Part shown: in pieces, positions 26,864 to 34,327 of the stretch
How the letters are laid out: the number at the start of each line of letters is the position of its first letter
Position numbering within the stretch: position 1 is the stretch's first letter
Assembly: GCA_035315885.1 (NCBI GenBank)
Contig: DATFXM010000031.1
Location: 1 to 64,000, forward strand
Length of the DNA stretch: 64,000 nt
Direction of reading: 5' to 3'
Source of the DNA: DATFXM01 sp035315885
GTDB taxonomy: Bacteria > Acidobacteriota > Blastocatellia > UBA7656
Notes under the pieces: generated by a model
Seen by the model: the letters and a program-made list of their open reading frames with translations, nothing else
Told to the model about the DNA's origin: nothing
Databases searched by the model: none
Translations under genes and position numbers: made by a program

Positions 26864-28261
26864 ATGATAGACGAAGACGTCCTGTACCTTTCCGTCCGAG
26901 AGCTTGGAGGAAAGATTCGCTCCAGGAGCCTCTCGCCGGTCGAGTTGACGGAAGCTTACCTGAAACGCGCCGAGGCAATCGGGCCGAAGCTCAATGCGTA
27001 CGCAACGCTTACTCGCGAGCTTGCCTTGAAAGAAGCTCGCGAAGCCGAAAGCGAGATTCGGGCGGGCAAGTATCGCGGGCGGCTGCACGGAATACCTTAC
27101 GCCGCCAAGGATCTTCTTGCGGTGCAGGGCTACCCGACGACGTGGGGCGCCCGACCGTACGCCGACCAGAAGTTCGACTTCGACGCCACGGTGATCAAGA
27201 AGCTTCGAGCCGCCGGCGCGGTGCTAGTTGGGAAGGCTGCGATGATCGAGCTTGCGGGTGGAATGGGCTACCGGTTCGCTTCCGCATCGGTCAATGGCGC
27301 GGCAAAGAATCCGTGGGACCAGACGTGCTGGACCTGCGGATCTTCGAGCGGGTCGGGGGCGGTTGCAGCGGCCGGCCTCGCGGCGTTTGCGATCGGGACC
27401 GAAACGTGGGGATCTATCGTATGTCCCTCGTCGTTCTGCGGAGTCTCTGGACTTCGCCCGACTTATGGAAGAGTCAGCCGGCATGGCGCGATGGCACTCT
27501 CGTACTCGATGGACAAGATCGGGCCGATGGGTAGAACCGCGGATGACTGCGGGCTGATTCTTTCGGCGATTTCCGGCCACGATCCAGCCGATCCTGGATC
27601 GCTTCCCGATTCGGACTTCCATTACCTCGACTCTGGGCCTACGAAGTTGCGAATCGGATGGCTGACAAACGCGTGGGAGAAGATCCCTCTGGACATTGAC
27701 GCGGTGGTCAAGTCCGCGGTTGAGGTGCTCAAGTCGAATGGCGTGACCTTTGAAGAGGCTAAGCTTCCCGAAGGTCCATGGGAGGCGGCGGCGGGGACGA
27801 TTATTTCGGTAGAGGGCGCGTCCGCGTTCGAAGCGCTGATCGAGTCTGGTCGAGTCGCGCAGTTGAATGATCCACTCGGGCGGATCGCAGGTTACGTCAA
27901 TCAGCAGATTCCGGCGTCAGACTTCTATAGATCGATGCGGATCAGAACGGTGCTTCAGCGAAAGATCGACTCGTTGTTTGAGCGCTTCGACGTCATTGCC
28001 ACGGTGTCGCAACCGGTGACCGCGTCGAAGCTCAGCGCGAATCTCGAGACGGATCTCGCTTTTGCGGATCCGCTTGGTGCGATCGGGAACCTATGCGGGC
28101 TTCCGGCGATGGTGGTGCCGTGCGGGTTCGCTGCCGACAAGTTGCCGGTGGGAATCGTGTTTGTTGGGCGGCCATTGGATGAGCAAAAAGTGATAGCCGC
28201 GGCGCGTCTTTTTCAGGCTCATACAGACTGGCATCGCCGCAGGCCGGGATTGAAGTTTTGA
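26864..28261 (+). CDS. Amidase-signature family hydrolase
   Basis: This 465-aa protein has the Ser-cisSer-Lys triad of the amidase signature family: Lys82 (YAAKDLL), cis-Ser160 in CGSSSGSGA and nucleophile Ser184. The segment before the nucleophile is GTETWGS where GatA has GTDTGGS, and IVCPSSFCGV follows. It hydrolyses an amide; the substrate is unknown. It has no signal peptide of its own, yet its operon partner carries a Tat signal. It is not a GatA subunit by context, since no gatB or gatC lies nearby. The frame is open upstream to 26681, overlapping the partner gene, but the domain begins just after 26864. Confidence 0.88.
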   Translation: MIDEDVLYLSVRELGGKIRSRSLSPVELTEAYLKRAEAIGPKLNAYATLTRELALKEAREAESEIRAGKYRGRLHGIPYAAKDLLAVQGYPTTWGARPYADQKFDFDATVIKKLRAAGAVLVGKAAMIELAGGMGYRFASASVNGAAKNPWDQTCWTCGSSSGSGAVAAAGLAAFAIGTETWGSIVCPSSFCGVSGLRPTYGRVSRHGAMALSYSMDKIGPMGRTADDCGLILSAISGHDPADPGSLPDSDFHYLDSGPTKLRIGWLTNAWEKIPLDIDAVVKSAVEVLKSNGVTFEEAKLPEGPWEAAAGTIISVEGASAFEALIESGRVAQLNDPLGRIAGYVNQQIPASDFYRSMRIRTVLQRKIDSLFERFDVIATVSQPVTASKLSANLETDLAFADPLGAIGNLCGLPAMVVPCGFAADKLPVGIVFVGRPLDEQKVIAAARLFQAHTDWHRRRPGLKF

Positions 28262-28277
28262 GTGGTGAGCCTAGCGA

Positions 28278-28306
28278 TTTACGTTAGCGGTCGGGTCGGT
28301 TATCAT
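28278..28306 (+). promoter_or_regulatory. Probable ndk promoter
   Basis: TTTACG (28278-28283), a 17-bp spacer and TATCAT (28301-28306, 5 of 6 matches). The ndk ATG lies 48 bp further on. Confidence 0.45.
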
Positions 28307-28353
28307 CCTGAGTTTGATTCTGGACATCACTAACGTCATGGAGATTTTATTGA

Positions 28354-28818
28354 ATGGAAAAAACTCTTATTCTCATTAAGCCGGACGCAATTCAACGGGG
28401 CCTGGCGGGCAAAATCATCGAGCGGTTTGAGAGCAAAGGACTCAAGATTGTCGCGATCAAGTTCGTTCGTATGACCGACGAGTTGTGTGCCGAGCATTAC
28501 AGCCATCTTGCAGACAAGCCATTCTTCCCCGGTATCCGAAGGTTCATGCAGCAGACCCCGGCAATCGCGTTGTGTCTCGAGGGAGTTGATTGCGTCGAGA
28601 CAGTCCGCGCTTTGTGCGGCATAACAAAAGCAAGGGCTGCGGCGCCGGGAACGATTCGCGGGGATTGGGCGATGAGCATTCAAGCCAATCTGGTGCACGC
28701 ATCGGACTCGGTGGAGACCGCTGAAAAAGAAGTTGCTCGGTTTTTCAATGCGTCCGAGCTTTTCGACTACGAGACACCGCGCACACAGATGATCTATGCG
28801 GCCGACGAACTCAAGTAG
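28354..28818 (+). CDS. ndk: Nucleoside diphosphate kinase
   Basis: This 154-aa enzyme transfers the gamma phosphate between nucleoside triphosphates and diphosphates. It begins TLILIKPDAIQRGLAGKII and has PGTIRGDWAMSIQANLVHASDS with the phosphohistidine at His115. The usual NxxHGSD is NLVHASDS here, and the canonical GxTNPxxA loop is GITKARAA, small departures that keep the catalytic residues. The C-terminal tail is slightly longer than in the classic 140-aa forms. Confidence 0.95.
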   Translation: MEKTLILIKPDAIQRGLAGKIIERFESKGLKIVAIKFVRMTDELCAEHYSHLADKPFFPGIRRFMQQTPAIALCLEGVDCVETVRALCGITKARAAAPGTIRGDWAMSIQANLVHASDSVETAEKEVARFFNASELFDYETPRTQMIYAADELK

Positions 28819-28839
28819 TAGTGGCTCAGCAGAATGAAA

Positions 28840-28905
28840 TTCTGAGTTCTGAGTTCTGAGTGGAAAGGGGTGAATGGGCGAAGGGGCGACACGGAGTCGA
28901 CAAAT
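28840..28905. repeat. Heptamer words followed by GGGCGAAT-type words
   Basis: TGAGTTC copies (28840-28861) are followed by GGGTGAATGGGCGAAGGGG, the word family of the inverted repeat at 49534-49708. It sits between ndk and the DUF1080 gene. Confidence 0.65.
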
Positions 28906-28962
28906 GCGGCAATGCGCTCAAGCATTCGCGAATCCGCTCTCCTTCACGCTACGGAGGTGCAT

Positions 28963-29637
28963 ATGAAGGCAAATGTAGCAGTTCTCTTTCTGCTCTTATC
29001 GATCCTGGCGATCTTACCGGGGAACGCGACCAATTCGGTTAGTGCTGTAGGCCGTGGCGCGCGACAAAAGACAAAGCAGTTGTTCAACGGCAAGAACATG
29101 GACGGATGGGAGCATGTCGGTCCGGGCCGCTTCGTAGTAGAGAACGGGCTGTTGCGCACCGAGGGGCACATGGGCCTTCTTTGGTATACCGGCGAAAAAT
29201 TCGGCAACTGCACGATCAAGGTTGTGTACAAGACCTCCGAGCCGGATTCCAACTCCGGCGTTTTCATTCGAATTGCTGATCGCCCCGCTGACGAGTGGTT
29301 TGCGGTGCATCATGGCTACGAAGTCCAGATCTGCGATCATCAAGACGACTATCACACGACGGGCGCGATCTATTCCTTATCGAAGGTGACCGCGAGACCG
29401 GTCAAGAAGCCGGGTGAGTGGAATACGATGGAGATCACATTGAAAGGGCCTGTGGTGATCGTGTCGATCAATGGCGTAGAGGTGAATCGCTTCGATCCCG
29501 CGCAGCCGATGCCGGAACGTAAGGAGAGTTGGGAACCCGAGCGAGGGCCGCGTCCTGAAACCGGCTACATTGGCCTTCAGAACCACGACGACAAGGACAG
29601 TCACGTCTACTTCAAAGAAATCAGTGTGAGATATTGA
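28963..29637 (+). CDS. Secreted DUF1080 (3-keto-disaccharide hydrolase-like) protein
   Basis: This 224-aa protein begins at the ATG at 28963, preceded by CGGAGGTG. The signal peptide covers about residues 1-28. The mature part is a single concanavalin-like beta-sandwich of the DUF1080/3-keto-disaccharide hydrolase family: LFNGKNMDGW, FVVENGLLRTEG, SNSGVFIRI, YEVQICD, NTMEITLKGPVVIVSING, GYIGLQNHDD and VYFKEISVR. Proteins of this family are abundant in Acidobacteria and Planctomycetes and act on glycans outside the cytoplasm. The stop TGA begins the following heptamer run. Confidence 0.88.
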   Translation: MKANVAVLFLLLSILAILPGNATNSVSAVGRGARQKTKQLFNGKNMDGWEHVGPGRFVVENGLLRTEGHMGLLWYTGEKFGNCTIKVVYKTSEPDSNSGVFIRIADRPADEWFAVHHGYEVQICDHQDDYHTTGAIYSLSKVTARPVKKPGEWNTMEITLKGPVVIVSINGVEVNRFDPAQPMPERKESWEPERGPRPETGYIGLQNHDDKDSHVYFKEISVRY

Positions 29638-29715
29638 GCGCCGAGTGCTGAGTGCTGAGTGCTGAGTCCTCGCTGCTGAGTGCGAACCCCGAAGGGTTGC
29701 GCGACCTCGAAATCG
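29635..29715. repeat. Heptamer run and family B fragment
   Basis: TGAGCGC, CGAGTGC and TGAGTGC words start at the stop codon of the DUF1080 gene. They pass into AACCCCGAAGGGTTGCGCGAC, except for one base the head of a family B unit, followed by a CGACCTCGAAATCG tail also seen at 5958-5990 and 58531-58560. Confidence 0.8.
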
Positions 29716-29774
29716 CGAATTTGGATTTACTCGCCTCCTTTGAGCTTGGGAAACACCCACAATCGCGTACTCCA

Positions 29775-30195
29775 GCCCGCGCAGCGTGCGACAGAATGTA
29801 GCCCCCGGTGAGTCTGCGAACCGGGGGAGTCGCCAACAAGATTCCGAGCCCGCGAAGCGGGCGACAGAACCCTATCCCGCGGTGAGTCCGCGAACCGGGG
29901 GCGTCTACAATGCGATCGGCCCGCGGGAATGAGCTCTGCAATAGACTAGGGCGGAATCACATTTATCTTAATTAAAGAACCGTCCCCCGGTTCGCGGACT
30001 CACCGGGGGCCAGCGTTCTGTCGCCCGCTTCGCGGGCTCCGGTCTTTCTTGGGCATCGTACCCCCGGTTCGCGGACTCACCGGGGGCCAGCGTTCTGTCG
30101 CCCGCTTTGCGGGCTCCGGTCTTTCTTGGGCATCGTACCCCCGGTTCGCGGACTCACCGGGGGGCTACATTCTGTAGCCCGCTGCGCGGGCTCAT
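29775..30195. repeat. Second family A hairpin array, two orientations
   Basis: Two units in one orientation (29775-29905) face three units in the other (29983-30195), each about 77-78 bp. Stems are CCCCCGGT-N10-ACCGGGGG and GCCCGC-N3-GCGGGC as at the window start. About 75 bp of AT-richer DNA separates them. The rest of the gap to 30450 holds only small hairpins (CCGGA-N6-TCCGG near 30358) and no gene. Confidence 0.9.
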
Positions 30196-30450
30196 GCTAT
30201 TGACGAGCGCCTGCGACGGTCGTAGTATGGCGCTGCCTACTTTGGGAGTGCTCGTACCCTCAACATCAGGGGATTTCTCGTTCGGGTTTCTAAGGATTGC
30301 AGTCCAAAGCGAGCACCAGACTCGCCCTTTTCTAGCATTGCTTTCAGTGCCCTAAAACCGGATCTACGTCCGGACTCAAACCAATCAATAAAGAGTATGG
30401 GTCCGATAGGCCCGTCAAAAAACTCTGCAACGATTCATGGAGGGAGAGAA

Positions 30451-33400
30451 ATGTTTCAATGGAGGAAGAGGCGCATCCTTTTACGACACGCAGCGATGGC
30501 GATGGCTTTGTCGTTGCTCTCAACGCTCGCCGTCCACGCACAGGACAAAACCAGCTTGCAAGGCACGGTTGTAGACCCTCAAGGCAAGGTGGTCGGCGGC
30601 GCAACCGTCACGCTCATCAACACTGCGAATAACATCAGCCGCGAAACCAAAACCGCCGACAGCGGCGCATTCAGCTTTACCCAGGTCACGCCCGGAATCT
30701 ATCGCCTTAAGGTCGAAGCAAAGGGATTCAAGGTCGATATTCGGGAGAGCGTTCAGTTGCTCGTTGCCACTCCGACCGTGGTCGATGTCCAACTCGAAGT
30801 CGGATCTGTCAGCGAGACCGTCACCGTGACCGGAGGCGAAGTCCAACTCAACACCACCGACGCCACCATCGGCAATACCTTCAACCAAACCCAGATTCGA
30901 CAACTGCCGCTTGAAGGGCGTAACGTCGCGGGCCTCCTGAGTCTCCAACCGGGCGTCACTTTCATCGGCTCGGTCAACGCCGACGGCGGCACTACCGACT
31001 ACCGCAACGGCTCGGTCAACGGCGGTAAGTCTGATCAGGCCAACATCACTCTCGATGGAGTCGACGTAAACGATCAACAAACCGGGCAGGCCTTCAACAG
31101 CGTGCTCCGCGTAACCCTGGATTCGGTTCAGGAATTCCGAGTAGTCACCACCAATCCCAATGCCGACCAGGGCCGCTCGAGCGGCGCACAGGTTTCACTG
31201 GTAACCAAGAGCGGTACGAACAACTGGCACGGGTCGCTGTACGAGTACCATCGCAACACGATCACGTCGGCCAATGACTGGTTTAACAACGCCGCCGGCA
31301 GCTTCACCGCAAACGACTTTGCCGTTCAGGCCGGTCAGGCGGTAATTGGTGATCCTCGAGTGCGCAAACCCAAGCTCATTCGAAACGTGTTCGGCGGAGC
31401 AATAGGCGGCCCGATTCTCAAGGACCGGCTATTCTTCTTTTTCAACTACGAGGGACGCCGCGACTCCCGAGAAGAATCCGTAGTCCGGGTTGTTCCGGGC
31501 CTCGATCTTCGCAGGGGTACGTTCACCTATCTCAAATTCACGCAACCACCGACGGCCGCCAATCCCGATCCACCGATTGTCAGGGCCACGCTGGATGCGG
31601 CGGGTGTGAAGTTGCTTGACCCGGCGCATATCGGCCCGAATGCACAGGTACTGGCGATCTTCAACCAGTATCCTGCGCCGAATGACAGCACCGTCGGCGA
31701 CGGTTTGAACACCTTCGGGTTCCGCTTTAACTCTCCGATTCACCTTCGGTGGAACACCTACATCTCGAGGGTCGACTACAACGTGACCTCCGATGGTAAG
31801 CACACGGTGTTCTGGAGGGGAAATCTACAAAACGACAAGGACAACACCGTTCAGCAGTTCCCCGGCCAGAATCCGCTTTTCACCGACCTGACAAACAGCA
31901 AGGGCTTCGCAGCCGGGTACAGCGCTACGCTTACGCCGAACATCGTTAACGTGTTTCACGGCGGCTTCACCCGGTTGGGATTTGAACAGGCTGGTTCGTC
32001 GCCCTTGAGCGGATCAAGGCTTGTAAGCTTCCGAACGTTCGACGATCTGATCCCGGCGACCAGAAGTCTCACCAGGATCACCCCGGTATGGAACATCACC
32101 GATGACCTTTCCTGGTCAAAGGGGGTACACAACCTGCAGTTTGGCACCAACATCAGATTTATTCGCAACGAGCGTGTGAACTTTGCGACGTCATTCAGCA
32201 GCGCGCTGATCAACAAAGCGTGGCTGTTGTCTAACAGACCAATCCGTCCACCCCTGCTCGCTGACACATCAACCGATCACGCAATGGCCGCACTTCTAGG
32301 GCTGGTGACCCAGGTGACCTCCCGGTTCAACCTGGATAAAGAAGGAAACAACCTGATTACCTTGCCCGAGGGCGCGCCGATCAAGCGCCGGTTCGGGGCA
32401 AACGAATACGAGTGGTACGGCCAGGACAGTTGGCGTATCAAATCGAACCTGACGATCACTGCTGGTCTTCGCTACTCGCTTTATTCGCCGCCCTGGGAGA
32501 CGCACGGGCTGCAAGTAGCCCCGAACGTCCCACTCGGCAACTGGTTCGACACGCGTGGCGGGATGATGGAGAAAGGCGTTCCGGACAACAAATCAGCTCC
32601 CTTGGTGGCGTTTAATCTCGCCGGCCCGGTGAATGGGCAGAGGAGCTTCTACGGCTGGGACAAGAACAACTTCGCCCCGAGATTCGCATTCGCCTATTCG
32701 CCCAAGACGAAGCTTCCGTTCCTGCGTTGGCTGACGGGTGGCGAGAGCAACAAGCTGGCGATTCGCGGGGGCTACAGTCTGGTCTATGACCGCATCGGCG
32801 GCGCGCTCGCTACAAACGCCGACTCGGGGACTCTGTCCTTCGGGCTCTCGACGTCGGTAACGAATCCGGCTGGGGTGCTGACGCCCAGCACAAGTCCGCG
32901 TTTCACCGGACTGACGACCCTACCCCCAAACTTGCTGTTGCCCGCTCCGGGCTTCGGCACTTTCCCGGCGGTGTTCCCTTCAGGTCTTGCCGCAGGGGGC
33001 TTCGCCATCACTGCGGCGATCGACGACCACCTGACGACGCCGTATTCGCAAACTATAAACTTCTCGATCGCGCGCGAGCTGCCTGGAAACATGGTGCTCG
33101 AGGTAGCGTACGTAGGACGGCTCGGGCGACACATCCTGGTCAACGATGACCTTGCGATGCCTTTGAATCTGGTAGACCCTGCATCGGGCATGGACTACTT
33201 TACGGCGGCGCAGATGCTGGCGCGATTGGATCTCGCAGGCACACCGGTCGCTAACGTTCCAAAGATCGCGTTCTGGGAGAATCTTTTCCCCGGTTACTCG
33301 GGAAGCGGGCTTACAGCGACTCAGCGAATCTATCGCGATGAATATTCGACAGTGACCGGCGCCGGACCCGACTACACCACGTCGCTCTTCGATTTGGATG

Positions 33401-34275
33401 TGTCGTGTAGCCCGTGTTCCAAGTTTGGCAAGTTCGCGTTCTTCAATTCTCAGTTCTCGAATTTGAACGCGTTGCGCTCGATCATGCCGACAAACTATCA
33501 CGCGATGCAGATTCTGCTCAGGCGCCGTTTCTCGCATGGCTTCCAGTTCGACTTCAACTACACGTTGAGCAAGAGCACCGACTTTGCATCGGTGGTAGAG
33601 CGAAACGGGTTGTTCACCGGCTCGGTGTTCAATTCGTGGTCGCCTGCCGCCAGAAAGAGTGTGTCCGACTTCGACATGACTCACCAGGTGAACATCAACA
33701 GCATCTGGGAGCTTCCGGTTGGCAGGAACCGCTACTTCCTCGGCAATGCCAAAGGATGGATGGACACAATCATAGGCGGCTGGCAAATGTCCGGGATTTA
33801 CCGGGTCACCTCGGGACTCCCGACATCCATCGGAAACGGTTTCTTCTTCCCCACCAATTGGGAATTCACCGGATTCGCAACACAGAACAAAGCGATTCCT
33901 CAAACCGGAGTTACGAAGAACGTAAAGGTCACGCCCGATGACAAGGGAGGCGGCCCGAACGTATTCGCAGATCCGGGAGCGGCGTTTGACTCCTTCGAGC
34001 ACACCTTGCCCGGAGGCGTGGGGACTCGAAACAGCATTCGCGGTGACGGGTACTACACGCTCGATCTGGGTCTGTCCAAGGCGTGGAAGATGCCCTACAA
34101 GGAAGGACACCGTCTGCAGTTTCGATGGGAGGTCTTCAACGTGACCAACTCCGAGAGCTTCGACCCCGCAGCGCTGAAAGGCGCTAATCTTGATGCTCGC
34201 GGCACCTTTGGCAAATACAGCGGCTCACTCTCGAGCCCCAGAGTCATGCAGTTCGGCCTGCGTTATGAATTCTGA
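30451..34275 (+). CDS. Oar-like TonB-dependent receptor with carboxypeptidase-regulatory domain
   Basis: This 1274-aa outer-membrane protein starts at the ATG at 30451, behind GGAGGGAGAG. A signal peptide ends near AVHAQ (about residue 30). A carboxypeptidase-regulatory-like beta-sandwich follows (about 33-120: LQGTVVDPQGKVVGGATVTL, too short to act alone), then a plug-like domain with GGKSDQANITLDGVDVND, and a long beta-barrel ending in an aromatic residue (YEF). This architecture is expanded in Acidobacteria and Myxococcus (Oar) and is thought to take up or export polymers or peptides. The ligand is unknown. It is followed by a very strong terminator and a convergent VWA gene. Confidence 0.9.
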   Translation: MFQWRKRRILLRHAAMAMALSLLSTLAVHAQDKTSLQGTVVDPQGKVVGGATVTLINTANNISRETKTADSGAFSFTQVTPGIYRLKVEAKGFKVDIRESVQLLVATPTVVDVQLEVGSVSETVTVTGGEVQLNTTDATIGNTFNQTQIRQLPLEGRNVAGLLSLQPGVTFIGSVNADGGTTDYRNGSVNGGKSDQANITLDGVDVNDQQTGQAFNSVLRVTLDSVQEFRVVTTNPNADQGRSSGAQVSLVTKSGTNNWHGSLYEYHRNTITSANDWFNNAAGSFTANDFAVQAGQAVIGDPRVRKPKLIRNVFGGAIGGPILKDRLFFFFNYEGRRDSREESVVRVVPGLDLRRGTFTYLKFTQPPTAANPDPPIVRATLDAAGVKLLDPAHIGPNAQVLAIFNQYPAPNDSTVGDGLNTFGFRFNSPIHLRWNTYISRVDYNVTSDGKHTVFWRGNLQNDKDNTVQQFPGQNPLFTDLTNSKGFAAGYSATLTPNIVNVFHGGFTRLGFEQAGSSPLSGSRLVSFRTFDDLIPATRSLTRITPVWNITDDLSWSKGVHNLQFGTNIRFIRNERVNFATSFSSALINKAWLLSNRPIRPPLLADTSTDHAMAALLGLVTQVTSRFNLDKEGNNLITLPEGAPIKRRFGANEYEWYGQDSWRIKSNLTITAGLRYSLYSPPWETHGLQVAPNVPLGNWFDTRGGMMEKGVPDNKSAPLVAFNLAGPVNGQRSFYGWDKNNFAPRFAFAYSPKTKLPFLRWLTGGESNKLAIRGGYSLVYDRIGGALATNADSGTLSFGLSTSVTNPAGVLTPSTSPRFTGLTTLPPNLLLPAPGFGTFPAVFPSGLAAGGFAITAAIDDHLTTPYSQTINFSIARELPGNMVLEVAYVGRLGRHILVNDDLAMPLNLVDPASGMDYFTAAQMLARLDLAGTPVANVPKIAFWENLFPGYSGSGLTATQRIYRDEYSTVTGAGPDYTTSLFDLDVSCSPCSKFGKFAFFNSQFSNLNALRSIMPTNYHAMQILLRRRFSHGFQFDFNYTLSKSTDFASVVERNGLFTGSVFNSWSPAARKSVSDFDMTHQVNINSIWELPVGRNRYFLGNAKGWMDTIIGGWQMSGIYRVTSGLPTSIGNGFFFPTNWEFTGFATQNKAIPQTGVTKNVKVTPDDKGGGPNVFADPGAAFDSFEHTLPGGVGTRNSIRGDGYYTLDLGLSKAWKMPYKEGHRLQFRWEVFNVTNSESFDPAALKGANLDARGTFGKYSGSLSSPRVMQFGLRYEF

Positions 34276-34298
34276 CAAGGTCGCAGGCTGACTCCTCG

Positions 34299-34327
34299 AG
34301 GAGCGCCCAAACGGGCGCTCCTTTTTT
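34299..34327 (+). terminator. Rho-independent terminator after the receptor gene
   Basis: AGGAGCGCCC (34299-34308) and GGGCGCTCCT (34313-34322) form a perfect 10-bp stem with an AAAC loop, followed by TTTTT. It overlaps the stop of the convergent VWA gene, whose message has no T-run on its side. Confidence 0.9.

Noticed and set aside
32980..34110. 376-codon frame opposite the Oar-like receptor
   Set aside because: Antisense shadow; composition rich in Arg/Val/His and no family.
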